Assembly: GCF_029227915.1 (NCBI RefSeq)
Contig: NC_079885.1
Span: 17,619,001 to 17,683,000, forward strand
Direction of reading: 5' to 3'
From: Hydractinia symbiolongicarpus
Lineage: Eukaryota; Cnidaria; Hydrozoa; Anthoathecata; Hydractiniidae
DNA length: 64,000 nt
Below, piece by piece: positions 23,793-34,043 of the stretch; position 1 is the first letter of the stretch; every line of letters starts with the position of its first letter. The notes beneath the pieces were generated by a model. It was not told where the DNA came from. It saw only the letters and a list, made by a program, of their open reading frames with translations, and made no database searches. The position numbers and the translations under genes were made by a program.

Positions 23793-23866
23793 ATGGCCGT
23801 AACATTTCTTCAAAAAATTTTCGCAGGAGTCACAGTGTTATTTTTCTTACTACATGGGGAGTTCGG
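23793..23866 (+). CDS. Possible first exon: signal peptide
   Basis: ATG opens MAVTFLQKIFAGVTVLFFLL, then HGEF and a phase-2 donor (GG|GTAAGC). This is a credible secretory signal exon, with the same phase as the first exon of the channel gene. No following exon could be identified, so the gene product is unknown. Confidence 0.35.
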
Positions 23867-25620
23867 GTAAGCAGATAATTTGTTGTAAAGGTCTGTAAAA
23901 AAGCTAGCTATATATATATTATAAAATTGGGCTCAGGCAAATAAAACATAAAAATTGCTAAGAATTTAAATTACTGCTTATAGTTAACTTATTTCTGCAT
24001 AAAAAATTAAACTTATTATTTTTACCTTGAAAATGGCTACGATCCTTCCTTAGAACTTATTTTACAATTGTGCTTGAAAATTTTGCAAGTATATATTTTA
24101 TGTACTTTCCTAATCACCAAACTTTTGAATGTGTACGAAAAAAAATTTAATTTTAATTAAACTGCAACACAGACGTACCCACTTATATACTGTATGTGCA
24201 TTCCTATATATTTCAAAATCTACATATGTGAAAAGGCAAATTATTAAAGTTGTATATACATATATGCGTGGCGCAAAATCAAAACATTACGTGACTCTGC
24301 AATGTATTTATATATAGCAATTGTCATAGAAAAATAATATGCGTGAAGCTGCTGACACATCCCCCATGCTAGCTCATCACCCGAAATGCTGCAAAAATTC
24401 TTAACACGTTTTACCTTGAGGTCTGGAAAATGGGAAAAACATTTTTGGTGTGGAGCACTCTTAATAGTAATCTTTTTTGTGGCATTTACTATGGATACAT
24501 AAAAGACTGGCTTCCCCTGACTTCTTGCTGTTTGGTAGGTGAGATTCAAAATCAAACATCTCTAAGAAAAACATTAGATAACTAGCTAGCTAGCTATGTA
24601 GCTAGCCACATCTTTTTAATACACAAAATAAAAATTCTGAAGAAATCAGGTATAAGCGTTGGCATTAACGATAACTAGCTAGCTAGCTAGCTATAATACC
24701 TTGCTGATCTAATTTATTTGTCCCAAATTGTTCTTATTGTTTGGTAGCGTTAGCAGTTACGGTTCAATATGGCTACCACAATTTCGCGCCTTTCCAAGAT
24801 AACGCAGACCAGGTAATGGCGGCAAGGAGAAGGTTTTGGAAAAAAGAGTACAAAGAAAAGCTTGGGGCTAGCTGAATTTTATTAAAGAAATGAAACATAT
24901 TGCAAAAAACTTAGCAAAAACATTACTTTTAACATTTCTTACATGACATAAGTCACAACTATGATAGAAAACATTTTATCTTTATAAAATCAGCCACAAC
25001 ATCAAAAATAATCATATTTTAGAGAGAAAAACTCAAAATTGAACACTTTTCTCTGTATGCTGGACATATATCACGAAAGAAATGGTGAAAGCACATCCAT
25101 AGACGATATAAAAATACAATTTTCATGCCTGTCTATAAAAATTCACCCAGCCCCAAGCAAAAATGTACCTATTTTTGTATCCTTTAAACTTTCTCGTATT
25201 TTACATCAAGAATTCAACATTACCGTAATGTACCATACATATTTTGAACGTCGAAGAGTTCTACTGACCAAATATAATTGGAGTTTGGTACAGCGGTTTG
25301 TTAAAACAGCATAACAAAGCATCAAAGTTAACTAAATTTTAAAATGAAAAAAGTGTGTATTTTGCAGAATGCGCCTTAACGTCGCCGAGTATCCGAATAC
25401 GTTTACCTTAATGTCGTTGTTTTTTCGAATTTTAGTATGTCCTCTAGGTTTACTGGGAAGTATATACTGTCAAAGGTTAGATTTTTAAGCGAGGAAGAAA
25501 AATCAATACCGTAATACTACCTACTGAATTAAAAACTCATTACAAAATGTACTGAATAAACGAAAAACCAACCGGATACTCCAATCTAATGTACAAACAC
25601 GAAAGCTTACTTTCTTTCAA
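23867..25620. other. No assignable gene
   Basis: Contains CTAG/AGCT tetranucleotide runs at about 24580-24600 and 24672-24693, and an open frame at 25039-25314 (91 codons, including NVPIFVSFKLSRILHQEFN) that I do not recognise. It could be an exon of the gene starting at 23793, but nothing proves this. Confidence 0.3.
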
Positions 25621-25639
25621 CTTCTTAATGATACCTCCC

Positions 25640-26190
25640 CAACTTCAACTGCACTTATCTCCTCGTCAACGATTTTATTGATTTCGTTGATGGGAATTAA
25701 AATAGAAAATCATTTTCTTTTGGCGTCGAATTTTTTTTGGTATCGCTGAGTAAATCTGGGTCAACAACAACAAGGAATGCAACCTATGTTTACCACTAAT
25801 ATTCAAGTCCAACAACATTTGTCTTCTCTTATCTAACCTGTCATCAGCAATAACATTATCAACAATAAACAGAACCTCACAACCAGTCAATTTCCTACTA
25901 AAAAATAAATATCTTCAAAAATTTTATCGCCAGGTGCCACCACAAAATACACAAAGGTCGGTCCAGAACCACTTCCTTTCCAAATAAGTCTTATTCTACC
26001 TCAAATTCGAACACAAAACCACAATATATATTCAAAATTACCCCTAGACTCATCGCACAATAAATTCAAAATTAATTTAGTCTTTCCATAGCTCATCGGT
26101 TTCACAAATAACAAGGATTCCGACAAACATTTTAATACAACAGATTTGAGAATGTCCCACCCTTACTAGTAACTTGTGGATCCATTTACA
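25640..26190 (-). pseudogene. Packaging ATPase-like gene of a Polinton/adintovirus-like element, broken
   Basis: Read on the minus strand, a decayed P-loop region (about 26120, PMSYGKTKL in place of a clean Walker A) is followed, after stops and frame changes, by an open stretch (25890-25675). That stretch contains CEVLFIVDNVIADD, the Walker B region, and HRLHSLLLLTQIYSAIPK, the sensor-like segment. This order matches the FtsK/HerA-type A32-like ATPases that package DNA in Polintons and related viruses. The frame is interrupted several times, so it is a relic. The family call is from motif recognition and is untested. Confidence 0.6.
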
Positions 26191-26199
26191 AAAACATTG

Positions 26200-27230
26200 C
26201 GCGGTTACCTTCTCCTTACCCTAAACTGTCTTCTTTATCTGTAAAGTAAGACCTTCCATAGCATTCTACCACTTCTATGAGGCTTAACATCTTCAGTAAT
26301 TCTAAAATTAATGCACTACGCAAATTTACTCACATAATAACCACCCATATCCATTCCTTCCAACAACATTTCCTTCTTCACATTTTCATACTCCTGCAAT
26401 CGACCACTAGCAAAATGATAGGGGTCTAGTGCAGGACGCGAACTAAACAATTGACTTAGATAGCCCTACTCGGTAAAGATCACATTATTAATCTTACCCA
26501 TCTTTATCTTCCAACAAAATTAATATATCCATTAACGATCTAGAGGATTATTAAAACCAAAATTTCAAACGGTATCAGCCTTTTCAACAACCACTGTCAT
26601 ATGACACAAAACTCTATCGTACAATATCACATTATCAGTATAATTCATCTTAACCTCGTTTGCTAAAGCCTCATTATAACAACTTCATATTCCAAAGTTA
26701 TCCCATCAATCGTATAAGAAGCATTGATATCTGTACTCACAATTACACTTCCATAATCATTAAACGTCAACTCATAAGTCAATCTCTCTAATAATCCAGA
26801 TTAATGAAAGGGAATAGAACTCTCAAGCACCTCAAAATCTAGTGGAATACAAAACGTCCCTCCAAAAACTTTACCAAGCTAATTCTCCTACTCATTCGTC
26901 TTAACATTCTTTGCACCCATCCTCAACTTCCATAAATTCTCACCACAAATACCATGACGAGCCCCATCATCCCTCTGTCCAATTTTCATCCACAAGTCGC
27001 TCCAAACACATCAGCTTATCAAAATCATCAATAGACACAAGTTCATGTGTCTCTGTCTTAAGGAAAACGTTCTTAACAATCGCCCTACCAAAATGGTTAA
27101 CAATAGTTTCATCACCATCCTTGCTTTTAGATTTAATATTGAAAGAATACCCTCGTGGTGCCAGGAACAACATCATCAGTAAATACATTGAAAAGCCTAA
27201 CTGTCAAAAGTTGATTTTGATCACTCATTC
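26200..27230 (-). pseudogene. Capsid-type gene of a Polinton/adintovirus-like element, broken
   Basis: Minus-strand coding remains start at an ATG near 27227. They continue through an open piece (27188-26967) with DGDETIVNHFGRAIVKNVF and a piece around 26880-26700 with CIPLDFEVLE and RLTYELTFNDYGSV. There are at least two frameshifts and several stops. The motifs match a capsid-like protein I associate with cnidarian Polinton/adintovirus-type elements, and its position beside the ATPase supports that. No intact product is possible. Confidence 0.5.
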
Positions 27231-27313
27231 TCGGATTATTAGTAACTGATATATGCTGTTTTAAGCCTTCAATTCCACACGGCCTTCTAAGACTTCTTGT
27301 GAGTAGTATTTTA

Positions 27314-27712
27314 CAGGGCCGGCGAATTAGAATTGAAAGTGGGGGGCCAAATATATGTAGTATCTAAGGAGGCCCCAACATGGTTGGACCGATGGGCCGA
27401 AAAATTTTTTGAATTTAGGCCTCTGAAATAGCCTAAAATGTGCCCCAATTTTCGAAATTTTTTATCGGATATTAATCAAAAAAACCCTTAATTCATGCAA
27501 AATTTATACTTAATTTCTGTTTTAGGTACCTTGTTTTTTTTAAAAAATGCAACCATTTAAAATCATAAAGTACATTTTATGCAGATGAAAAGTGTTAACA
27601 GAATTGTACAAATAAGTTTGCAGCAAAGCTATACAAACCTCAAAAAAAAAATTTTTTTGTTAGCAAAAAAGTTTGGGGGGGGGGGGGGGGGCAATGGGAT
27701 TTGCCGGCTCTG
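27314..27712. mobile_element. hAT-type MITE inside the viral-like relic
   Basis: 399 bp bounded by CAGGGCCGGCGAAT and its inverted partner ATTTGCCGGCTCTG. It has no coding capacity. An 18-19 base G run lies at 27675-27691. Flanking 8-mers (GTATTTTA and TCTTATTC) are only partly alike, so the target duplication is decayed or misjudged. Confidence 0.65.
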
Positions 27713-28310
27713 TCTTATTCCTCTTTATTTTCAATTCACCCAGAGTTTTTCCTAAACTGCAAAACAACCTTGATAGGATGGTAATTATTTTTCTATTACG
27801 ACCTACAATACTGACATTCAAAGAATGAATGCACAGACATCCCAACGCCTTATACAAAATATTCTTAGGTTTCACATTCTCAGCGCATCCTTTCCCGCCA
27901 TCATGTCAAGTATAACAATCCCTACACCATACACCATGGAGTATATTTTCACAACTATTCAACTCCATCAAACGTATCAAGATCACAATCATTTCCTTTA
28001 AATATTAAGGCTTTACAACTTAATCACCGATGCTAACCTTATCACTTTGCCTATCAAAATTAATACCCCAACAAGTTCCATAAGCTCACTAAACGGATAA
28101 AATCACGACTTCAAGATCTTTTCATTACCTCCAGACATAACCCTCACATCCACAAGAACAATTATAACACGAAAAAATATAACTTGCACTAACTAGCCCA
28201 GCGTTAATAGCATTGCCACGTCCAACAACACTCTGACCCAAATGCCAATCCAACCATTGATAATCTCACAAACGTAAACCTTATTTTTCTACCACCCAAT
28301 ACAACGTCAG
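27713..28310 (-). pseudogene. Further minus-strand remnant of the viral-like element
   Basis: The + strand is strikingly poor in G, as in the adjacent relic. On the minus strand, broken frames give readable pieces around 27900-27720 (CIHSLNVSIVGRNRKIITI). I do not recognise the protein. Its continuity with 25640-27230 across the MITE suggests it is another gene of the same element. Confidence 0.4.
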
Positions 28311-28936
28311 TTTTCTAACCTATGGACTAAGGAGTCATTAAGTGTCTGAAAGCTCTATACTGCCGTCGTTTAGTAAAGCTCATGATTCTACGTCTGGATT
28401 AAGGAAAGTATTTGCTGAAAGATCCAATACTTTGTGGAATGCAGCTGCTTGTTTCTTCATAGGAGGATGTATCAAAAGAAACGGGCATTAATTGTTTTAG
28501 GAAGGCAAACATTTCTACCAAGGATCAGATTAATGATATTAAAGATAATGATGACCCCTTTAAAGATTTGAAAGAAGACTTAGGTGAGTTACAAGAAAAG
28601 AATCCCAACTTGTTACCTGAAGAGTTAACTGCAGAGGAATTTGTTAACATTGACTTTCAGGTTATCGCAACAGATAACCCGGTCACAGATGAAGAAGTTA
28701 TCCAAACTGTAATAGACGTAGACGACAAAGAAAAGGAGAACGATGATAACGAAATTGAAGTGTATGATAAACCTATTGAAAAGCTATTGAAAATCGAAGT
28801 TGATGCTGCCATAGAAACATTAAGAAATTTATCCCTTTTTAGCAGCAACGGCAACGAAATGCGCTTTTCATTACAGCGTTTAGAATCCTTTGTAAATAAG
28901 GACAGAATATCTGCTAAAAGCAAAGTAGCATTTTAA
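28311..28936 (+). pseudogene. Tigger/pogo transposase, C-terminal fragment
   Basis: The fragment starts at PMD*GVIKCLKALY, where a stop replaces the Gln of the family's PMDQGVI motif just after the catalytic core. It runs through NCFRKANIS, DDPFKDLKEDL, PEELTAEEFVNID and an acidic stretch to a stop at 28936. There is at least one frame change before 28500. The helix-turn-helix and DDE core are missing because the sequence begins abruptly at the edge of the viral-like relic. An open frame at 28966-29214 follows a possible acceptor but carries no motif I recognise. Confidence 0.75.
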
Positions 28937-29214
28937 ATTTTTTTTAATGATTCAATACATTTAGCATGATTCTCTGTCGTTTCTTTTTAGAAATCCATCA
29001 ACAACAATACTTAGGAATCTATCGAACTTCCAGAGCGAGGCTTCGTCATATAGTCGAAAAGCTGGTGAAAAGACTTTGTGAAGTTTCGAATGAATTTGCA
29101 GAATCGTGCAAAATAACTTTCATATCTCTCCTTAAAAAATTTGAAAGAAGCCATTTCTTAACAACAAGTTCTAGTATAAAGAAAGGCTATGCTAATTTAG
29201 TTTTCACAATTTAA

Positions 29215-29792
29215 ACTTACAAGCGAATCTCTTTCGTTGATGTCTTACGATATGCACATATTAAATAAATGTAGTAATCAACATATTTTAAAAAAGGCGA
29301 TTGTATGTCTTGCCTTGCCTTGTTCCTTGTAGTGTTGAAGTTTCCAGAAATTGACTGCGGTCACGCCAGATGTCGTAAGACTAAACCAATATTTATTGTG
29401 CAATAGTAACGAAGGGGAAATGAATAAACTCTAAAAAATTCTATCATTATTTGAGAATATATCTATTTTTGGATAGGAATTAAAAGTTTAAAAGTCAACC
29501 TTTGAACTAAAATTTTTTACTGAATATTTAATATTCAAGAAACGCTGAAATAATTTGAAGAGGCAATTTTAGAAACAAATATTCCGTTTGGTGAAAAATG
29601 AATATCTGTGTAAACAGCTTGTAAGAAAACCAAATTTATTTTCAAAATATTAACATTGTTTACAAGCTTTTTTGTAGTTGTGTAACATCTACTTTGGATT
29701 GACTTCACATTCTCCACGTAATGCCTATTCATCACACCTCGCATGTAAATCCGGAAAAGCTTCAGATTCTAAAAATGATAAGAAGCCGCCAA
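29215..29792. other. No gene seen
   Basis: AT-rich sequence between the Tigger fragment and the 182-bp repeats. Confidence 0.45.
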
Positions 29793-30205
29793 CGACCCAA
29801 GTCATTTTACTTGGCACCAAGCCTCTAAAAGCTCGTCAACTGCGTGCACAGGCCTCCAGAGGCTGTAATATAGCCTTTTACAGCCTAAAAGCGGCTGTGG
29901 AGGTATATCACGTGGTTTAAAGCGCCAAGAAAGTTAGCTATTGGTCCGGACCACCCAGTCTTAACAGACTACAACGTCCCAAGTCGTTTTACTTGGCACC
30001 AGGTCTTTAGAAACCCGCCAACTGCGTGTACAGGCGTCCAAACGCTGTAATATAGCCTTTTACAGCTTAATAAAGGCCCAACACGTAAATCACGTGGCTT
30101 TAGGCTCCAAAGCATGTAGCCCTCAGTTTAGTCCTTCCAGTATCAATAGACTACGACGCCGCAAGTTGTTTTCCTTGGCGCTAGGTCTTCAGAAGCCCGT
30201 TAACA
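29793..30205 (+). repeat. 182-bp tandem repeat with internal dyads
   Basis: Units start at 29793, 29975 and 30157 (the third is partial), each opening CGNCCCAAGTCRTTTTACTTGG. Within each complete unit are small inverted repeats (CCAAGT...ACTTGG and CTGTAA...TTACAG) that could form hairpins. The open frame over the first copy is not conserved in the second. Confidence 0.85.
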
Positions 30206-31640
30206 TCCCGGAAAAAGTTATGTTACTTTCTTATAATTGTTGCCATTAGGTTTGAAATCGCATAGTTACAAATGATAAATTACAACATATCGTATACAAG
30301 TTGTTGCTTTTTGTATTTTAACTGGAAAAGGAATAATTAAAGATAAATTGTCGTTAATTTGCTCCCAATTTTCGGGCTATCACCTTTTAGGGGTTGGTTT
30401 GAGTAATATCCAATATCTAAAGCTCTGAGAGGTTTGGGACTTAAATATTTGGCACAGAGGTAGGTGCCTAGATAAATGTAAAAACTCAGCAAGTATCATA
30501 ACCATGCAGCATAGCAAAGAAGAGTTATTAAAAAAGCCGGCAGGGGGAGACCGAATAGGATTAATCCGCAGTGCCTCTTAAATTCCTTTTCAATAAATAA
30601 AGCATCAAGCCTACAATCCTGACCAAGAATATTAAGACAAAGGCAATTTTTCGTCATTTTGAAATATGGACAAAAGCGTGAAACGGTAAATTTGCTTCAT
30701 TCGCACACACGTAGGACAGGCAGATAGTGTTTAAAATTTGCTGGTCGCATTCTCTAGCACGTTTGCACTACAAAATAATCTAGGACGGGTCCACGAGGGC
30801 CCCCATATTCGCTAAAAAAGAACATGCTGTCGTCAACAATAGTTAGCACATTTCAAGAGTTTGGACTCAACCAAATAACCTGAGATCCAAAGTCCTAAGT
30901 TCACTCTGAACATACATTGACAAGTAAGTTCAGTCAAAACATACTTTAACAAGTTTAAATGCGTAAATGGTAGCAAAGTTGGAAGTTAGTTGTGTATTTT
31001 GACCATGATCGTAGAGTTCATACCTATTACCAACAATGAAAAAAGCCAAAAAATTGTCGTTGTGCCTACTTTAAGTTAAAATGGACAATTTAATGGACCA
31101 AATGTGGGTGAAAAAACAAAAAAATAAGGCGCAATGCCAAGAACTTAATAACGCCTAAGGTCGTAAACTATTTGTATTATTCATAACATACGAACCCGTA
31201 ATTCACAACAAATAAAATCATTAATATGTCGATTAATTCGAAAGTTTGAGCTAATGCCTTCCTGGCATTTTTCTTAACGTTTTTTTTGCCATACTATCTT
31301 AAAAATCAGTTACTGTAAGTCTTAGAGATATTCCATTAACCATTAGTGCTATTATCAAAAATATTCGGCAACTAACCGTTACAGGATTTGCAACAATTGT
31401 TTTTATAAAGTGAGCTTCCTTTCGGTCAGTAAAGTAACCCTTTTAAGTTCAGTTAATGCTATTCGATTCCTTGTTAATAGAAGTTAATGGATTAGAGGGT
31501 GCGATACTGGTGGTTGAAATGGGGGTAGGAATAACGCCTTTTGTGTAGAAAATTTTCCCACAGTGGCGTAAAAAATTCGGTTTATAGCATAAACAAAAAC
31601 TTTTTAAAAAAGAGCTTTTCTTGGAATCCTAAAACTAGAA
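30206..31640. other. No gene seen
   Basis: No convincing frame, RNA gene or repeat in this stretch. Confidence 0.45.
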
Positions 31641-32512
31641 TATCTTTATTTTAATACGAAGCTTCCGTCTGCCTGCCTGTCTGTCTGTTTGTGACTTTTA
31701 CAAAGGGGATTATATTCTTCACAATTTCTTTGTAAAAGTCTATAAAACACCACCTATAAATTTGTTCTGTAATTTACCAAGATTTAATCTCTATAACAAT
31801 ACGGAGACTGTGTGTGTGTGTGTGTGTGTGTTAGTAAGAGGCAAAGTAGATGTGTTCATTTTCCTTTGATGTAGCCGCAACAGTTATGTCTGAAATGCTA
31901 CGACGCGACGTCAATATCACTACTTTAATGTCAATATGTTATATTAAATTAAAAGCCATTACAATGCATTTAAAACTTTGAGGTTAAATAACTTGGACAC
32001 GAGCTGGTGAAGTCAATGAATATTCACCACGTGGGTAACTAGGAACCACCTAGGACCAATTTGGGTAATTTTCCCGAACCTGGGTACCCAAATCCGTTTC
32101 GGAATGAACGGGTTGATGACGTTAACAAAAAACCTTCAAACCGTATTATCTCTGCAAGCGTTTGTCAAAAGTACATCATCCTATACATTTTCTTGATCAG
32201 CGTTTCAAGATCCATACGATAAGGCAACAGGTCTACAAATTTCTTAAAAAAAATTTTAGTGTTTTGACAGGCCATTGCTGACGTCAGCAAATTTTTTAAA
32301 CCCTTATATCTCATTAACCGCTCATCAAAAGCACATGATCATATACATTTTCTTAATCAGCAGTTTAAGCTCTACACAATAGAGGCAACGTGAAAACAAG
32401 GTTCTAATTTTCTTTTTTAGATGCTTTGGTGACGTCATCAAAATACAAATGACGCTTCCTTTTCATATTTATCCTGCCTCAGTGGATTTTTCCAAGGACT
32501 TTATCGACTAGT
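31640..32512 (+). repeat. Repeat family A copy
   Basis: Starts near TTTAATACGAAGC and ends TTATCGACTAGT, the same end as the inverted copy at 14212-15681. Internal sub-blocks containing GACGTCAGCAAA are duplicated. It includes a (TG)n run at 31808-31832. Confidence 0.75.
31808..31832 (+). repeat. (TG)n microsatellite
   Basis: Twelve consecutive TG units within family A. Confidence 0.9.
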
Positions 32513-32549
32513 GTTAAAAAATATATTTAGGTCAAAGGAAAGTATATTA

Positions 32550-33211
32550 ACATTAGTGAAGCCATTCCAATGCATTTAAAACTTTGAGGCCAAATAACTT
32601 GGAAATGAAGTGGTGACGTCGTGATTTTTCACTACGTTGAGTCCCCGAATCCAATTCGAAATGAACGGGTTGATGACAACAGTTATACTGCAATATCTCT
32701 GCATCCGTTTGTAAAAAGTAAATGATCCTATACATTTTATTGATGAGTGTTTCAAGATCTATACAATGAATGCAAAAGGTATACAAATCTTTAAAAAGAT
32801 GTTTTTTCTACCTATGGCGTCAGCAAACTTTTTATACCTTTATATCTCCTTATCAGTTCGTCAAAAGTGCATGATCTTATGCATTTTCTTCATCAGCGTT
32901 TTGAGCTTTACACAATAGAGGAAACGTGTAAACAAATTTCCGAAGAATGTATTGACGGGTCTTTGCTGACGTCAGCAAAATTTTTAAACGCACATATCTC
33001 CTTAACTTTTCCTTTAATGTACATGTGCATATACATTATTTTGATCACAGTTTCAGGTTCTTGACAATAGATGCTACAGTGTAACAAGATTCTAAGAATA
33101 ATTTTTATGTAGGAGCGGGACACTGCTTGCGTCATATAAATTTAAGTCACGGCTCTTTGTCATTTTTCCTCTGCCTCTAAGCGGATTTTTCCACGGGCTT
33201 TATTGACTAGT
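32550..33211 (+). repeat. Repeat family A copy, second in tandem
   Basis: Follows the previous copy after about 40 bp, in the same orientation, ending GGGCTTTATTGACTAGT. It has the same internal phrases (TGACGTCAGCAAAATTT, ATATCTCCTTA). Confidence 0.75.
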
Positions 33212-33370
33212 TACGAATAAAATATTTTTCCATTGTTCTATTCTTTATCCATGCACTGTGTATATATAAATAACTATCGAAAAATTTATATGGATGCCGC
33301 TCGTTACCCTCAGCTACCAAATTTGGCTCACTGACAGACACTGAGTATTTTTACAAAAACTTATTTGCGG

Positions 33371-33440
33371 AGATGGTTTAATGGTAGCGCATTCGGTGCC
33401 TGATTACGACGCACTATGCAGTGCTGTTAAGCATAAAGCC
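33371..33440 (+). repeat. tRNA-like A-box region, possible SINE fragment
   Basis: GCGGAGATGGTTTAATGGTA resembles the 5' half of a tRNA with an A box. A matching B box or cloverleaf is not apparent, so this is a weak call. Confidence 0.25.
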
Positions 33441-33819
33441 ATCTACTGACCGCGAACCGGCGTGTGTGACAGGCAAGAAAGTTATAGCAATGCTTTACGC
33501 ATATTTGGCGGCAATTTAACATAGTTACAGTTGGAGGGAAGGAAAAGCCAGCCGCTAGGATAAAATGTCTGAGAATGTTAAACTTTCCGTTACTTAATTA
33601 CTTATTTCTCTTATATACATGGTGGCGATTGCTTCAATTTATCTGTATTTCATGTCAACAAAATGATAATTCTGGTTAGCTATTCATTTGCGCGGAATTT
33701 AGAGGCACGATATTAGCAGATGTGATAAAGTTACGTGGCAATCTTTTGTTACACAATTTTACTAAATTCTCACAATATTGTCGAAACAACATTTTACAAT
33801 TCCACCCAAAACAACTTAT

Positions 33820-34043
33820 TTACTTATTGCATCCGTACATCAGATTAATTTGTTTTATATCAATATCACTAAAGCCTCTTCGCTGACCAATTAATCTTTG
33901 TTTTGAAGGATCCTTAGTCTGAATTGTCATTCTTCCTCTACCGAAAGCTGTTGATCCATAATGAATCATTGATAAGAAATCGTATTTTGTTCCCAATGAA
34001 CTAACGGTCAATGTGGATTGTTTGTTAAAATTATGTGACATTC
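33820..34043 (-). CDS. Astacin exon: Met-turn and C-terminal end of the catalytic domain
   Basis: Acceptor TTACTTAG in phase 1. Encodes NFNKQS, YDFLSMIHYGSTAF (Met-turn and the active-site Tyr region), IGQRRGFSDIDIKQIN and LMYGC, then stops. The canonical SIMHY appears here as SMIHY. Confidence 0.93.

Noticed and set aside
25039-25314. 91-codon frame possibly continuing the gene started at 23793
   Set aside because: No splice signal or family motif ties it to that exon, so it is mentioned only in the intergenic note.
26911-27249. 112-codon plus-strand frame
   Set aside because: Shadow of the minus-strand capsid-like relic.
33371-33440. Functional tRNA gene
   Set aside because: An A-box-like sequence is present, but no acceptor stem pairing or B box was found.
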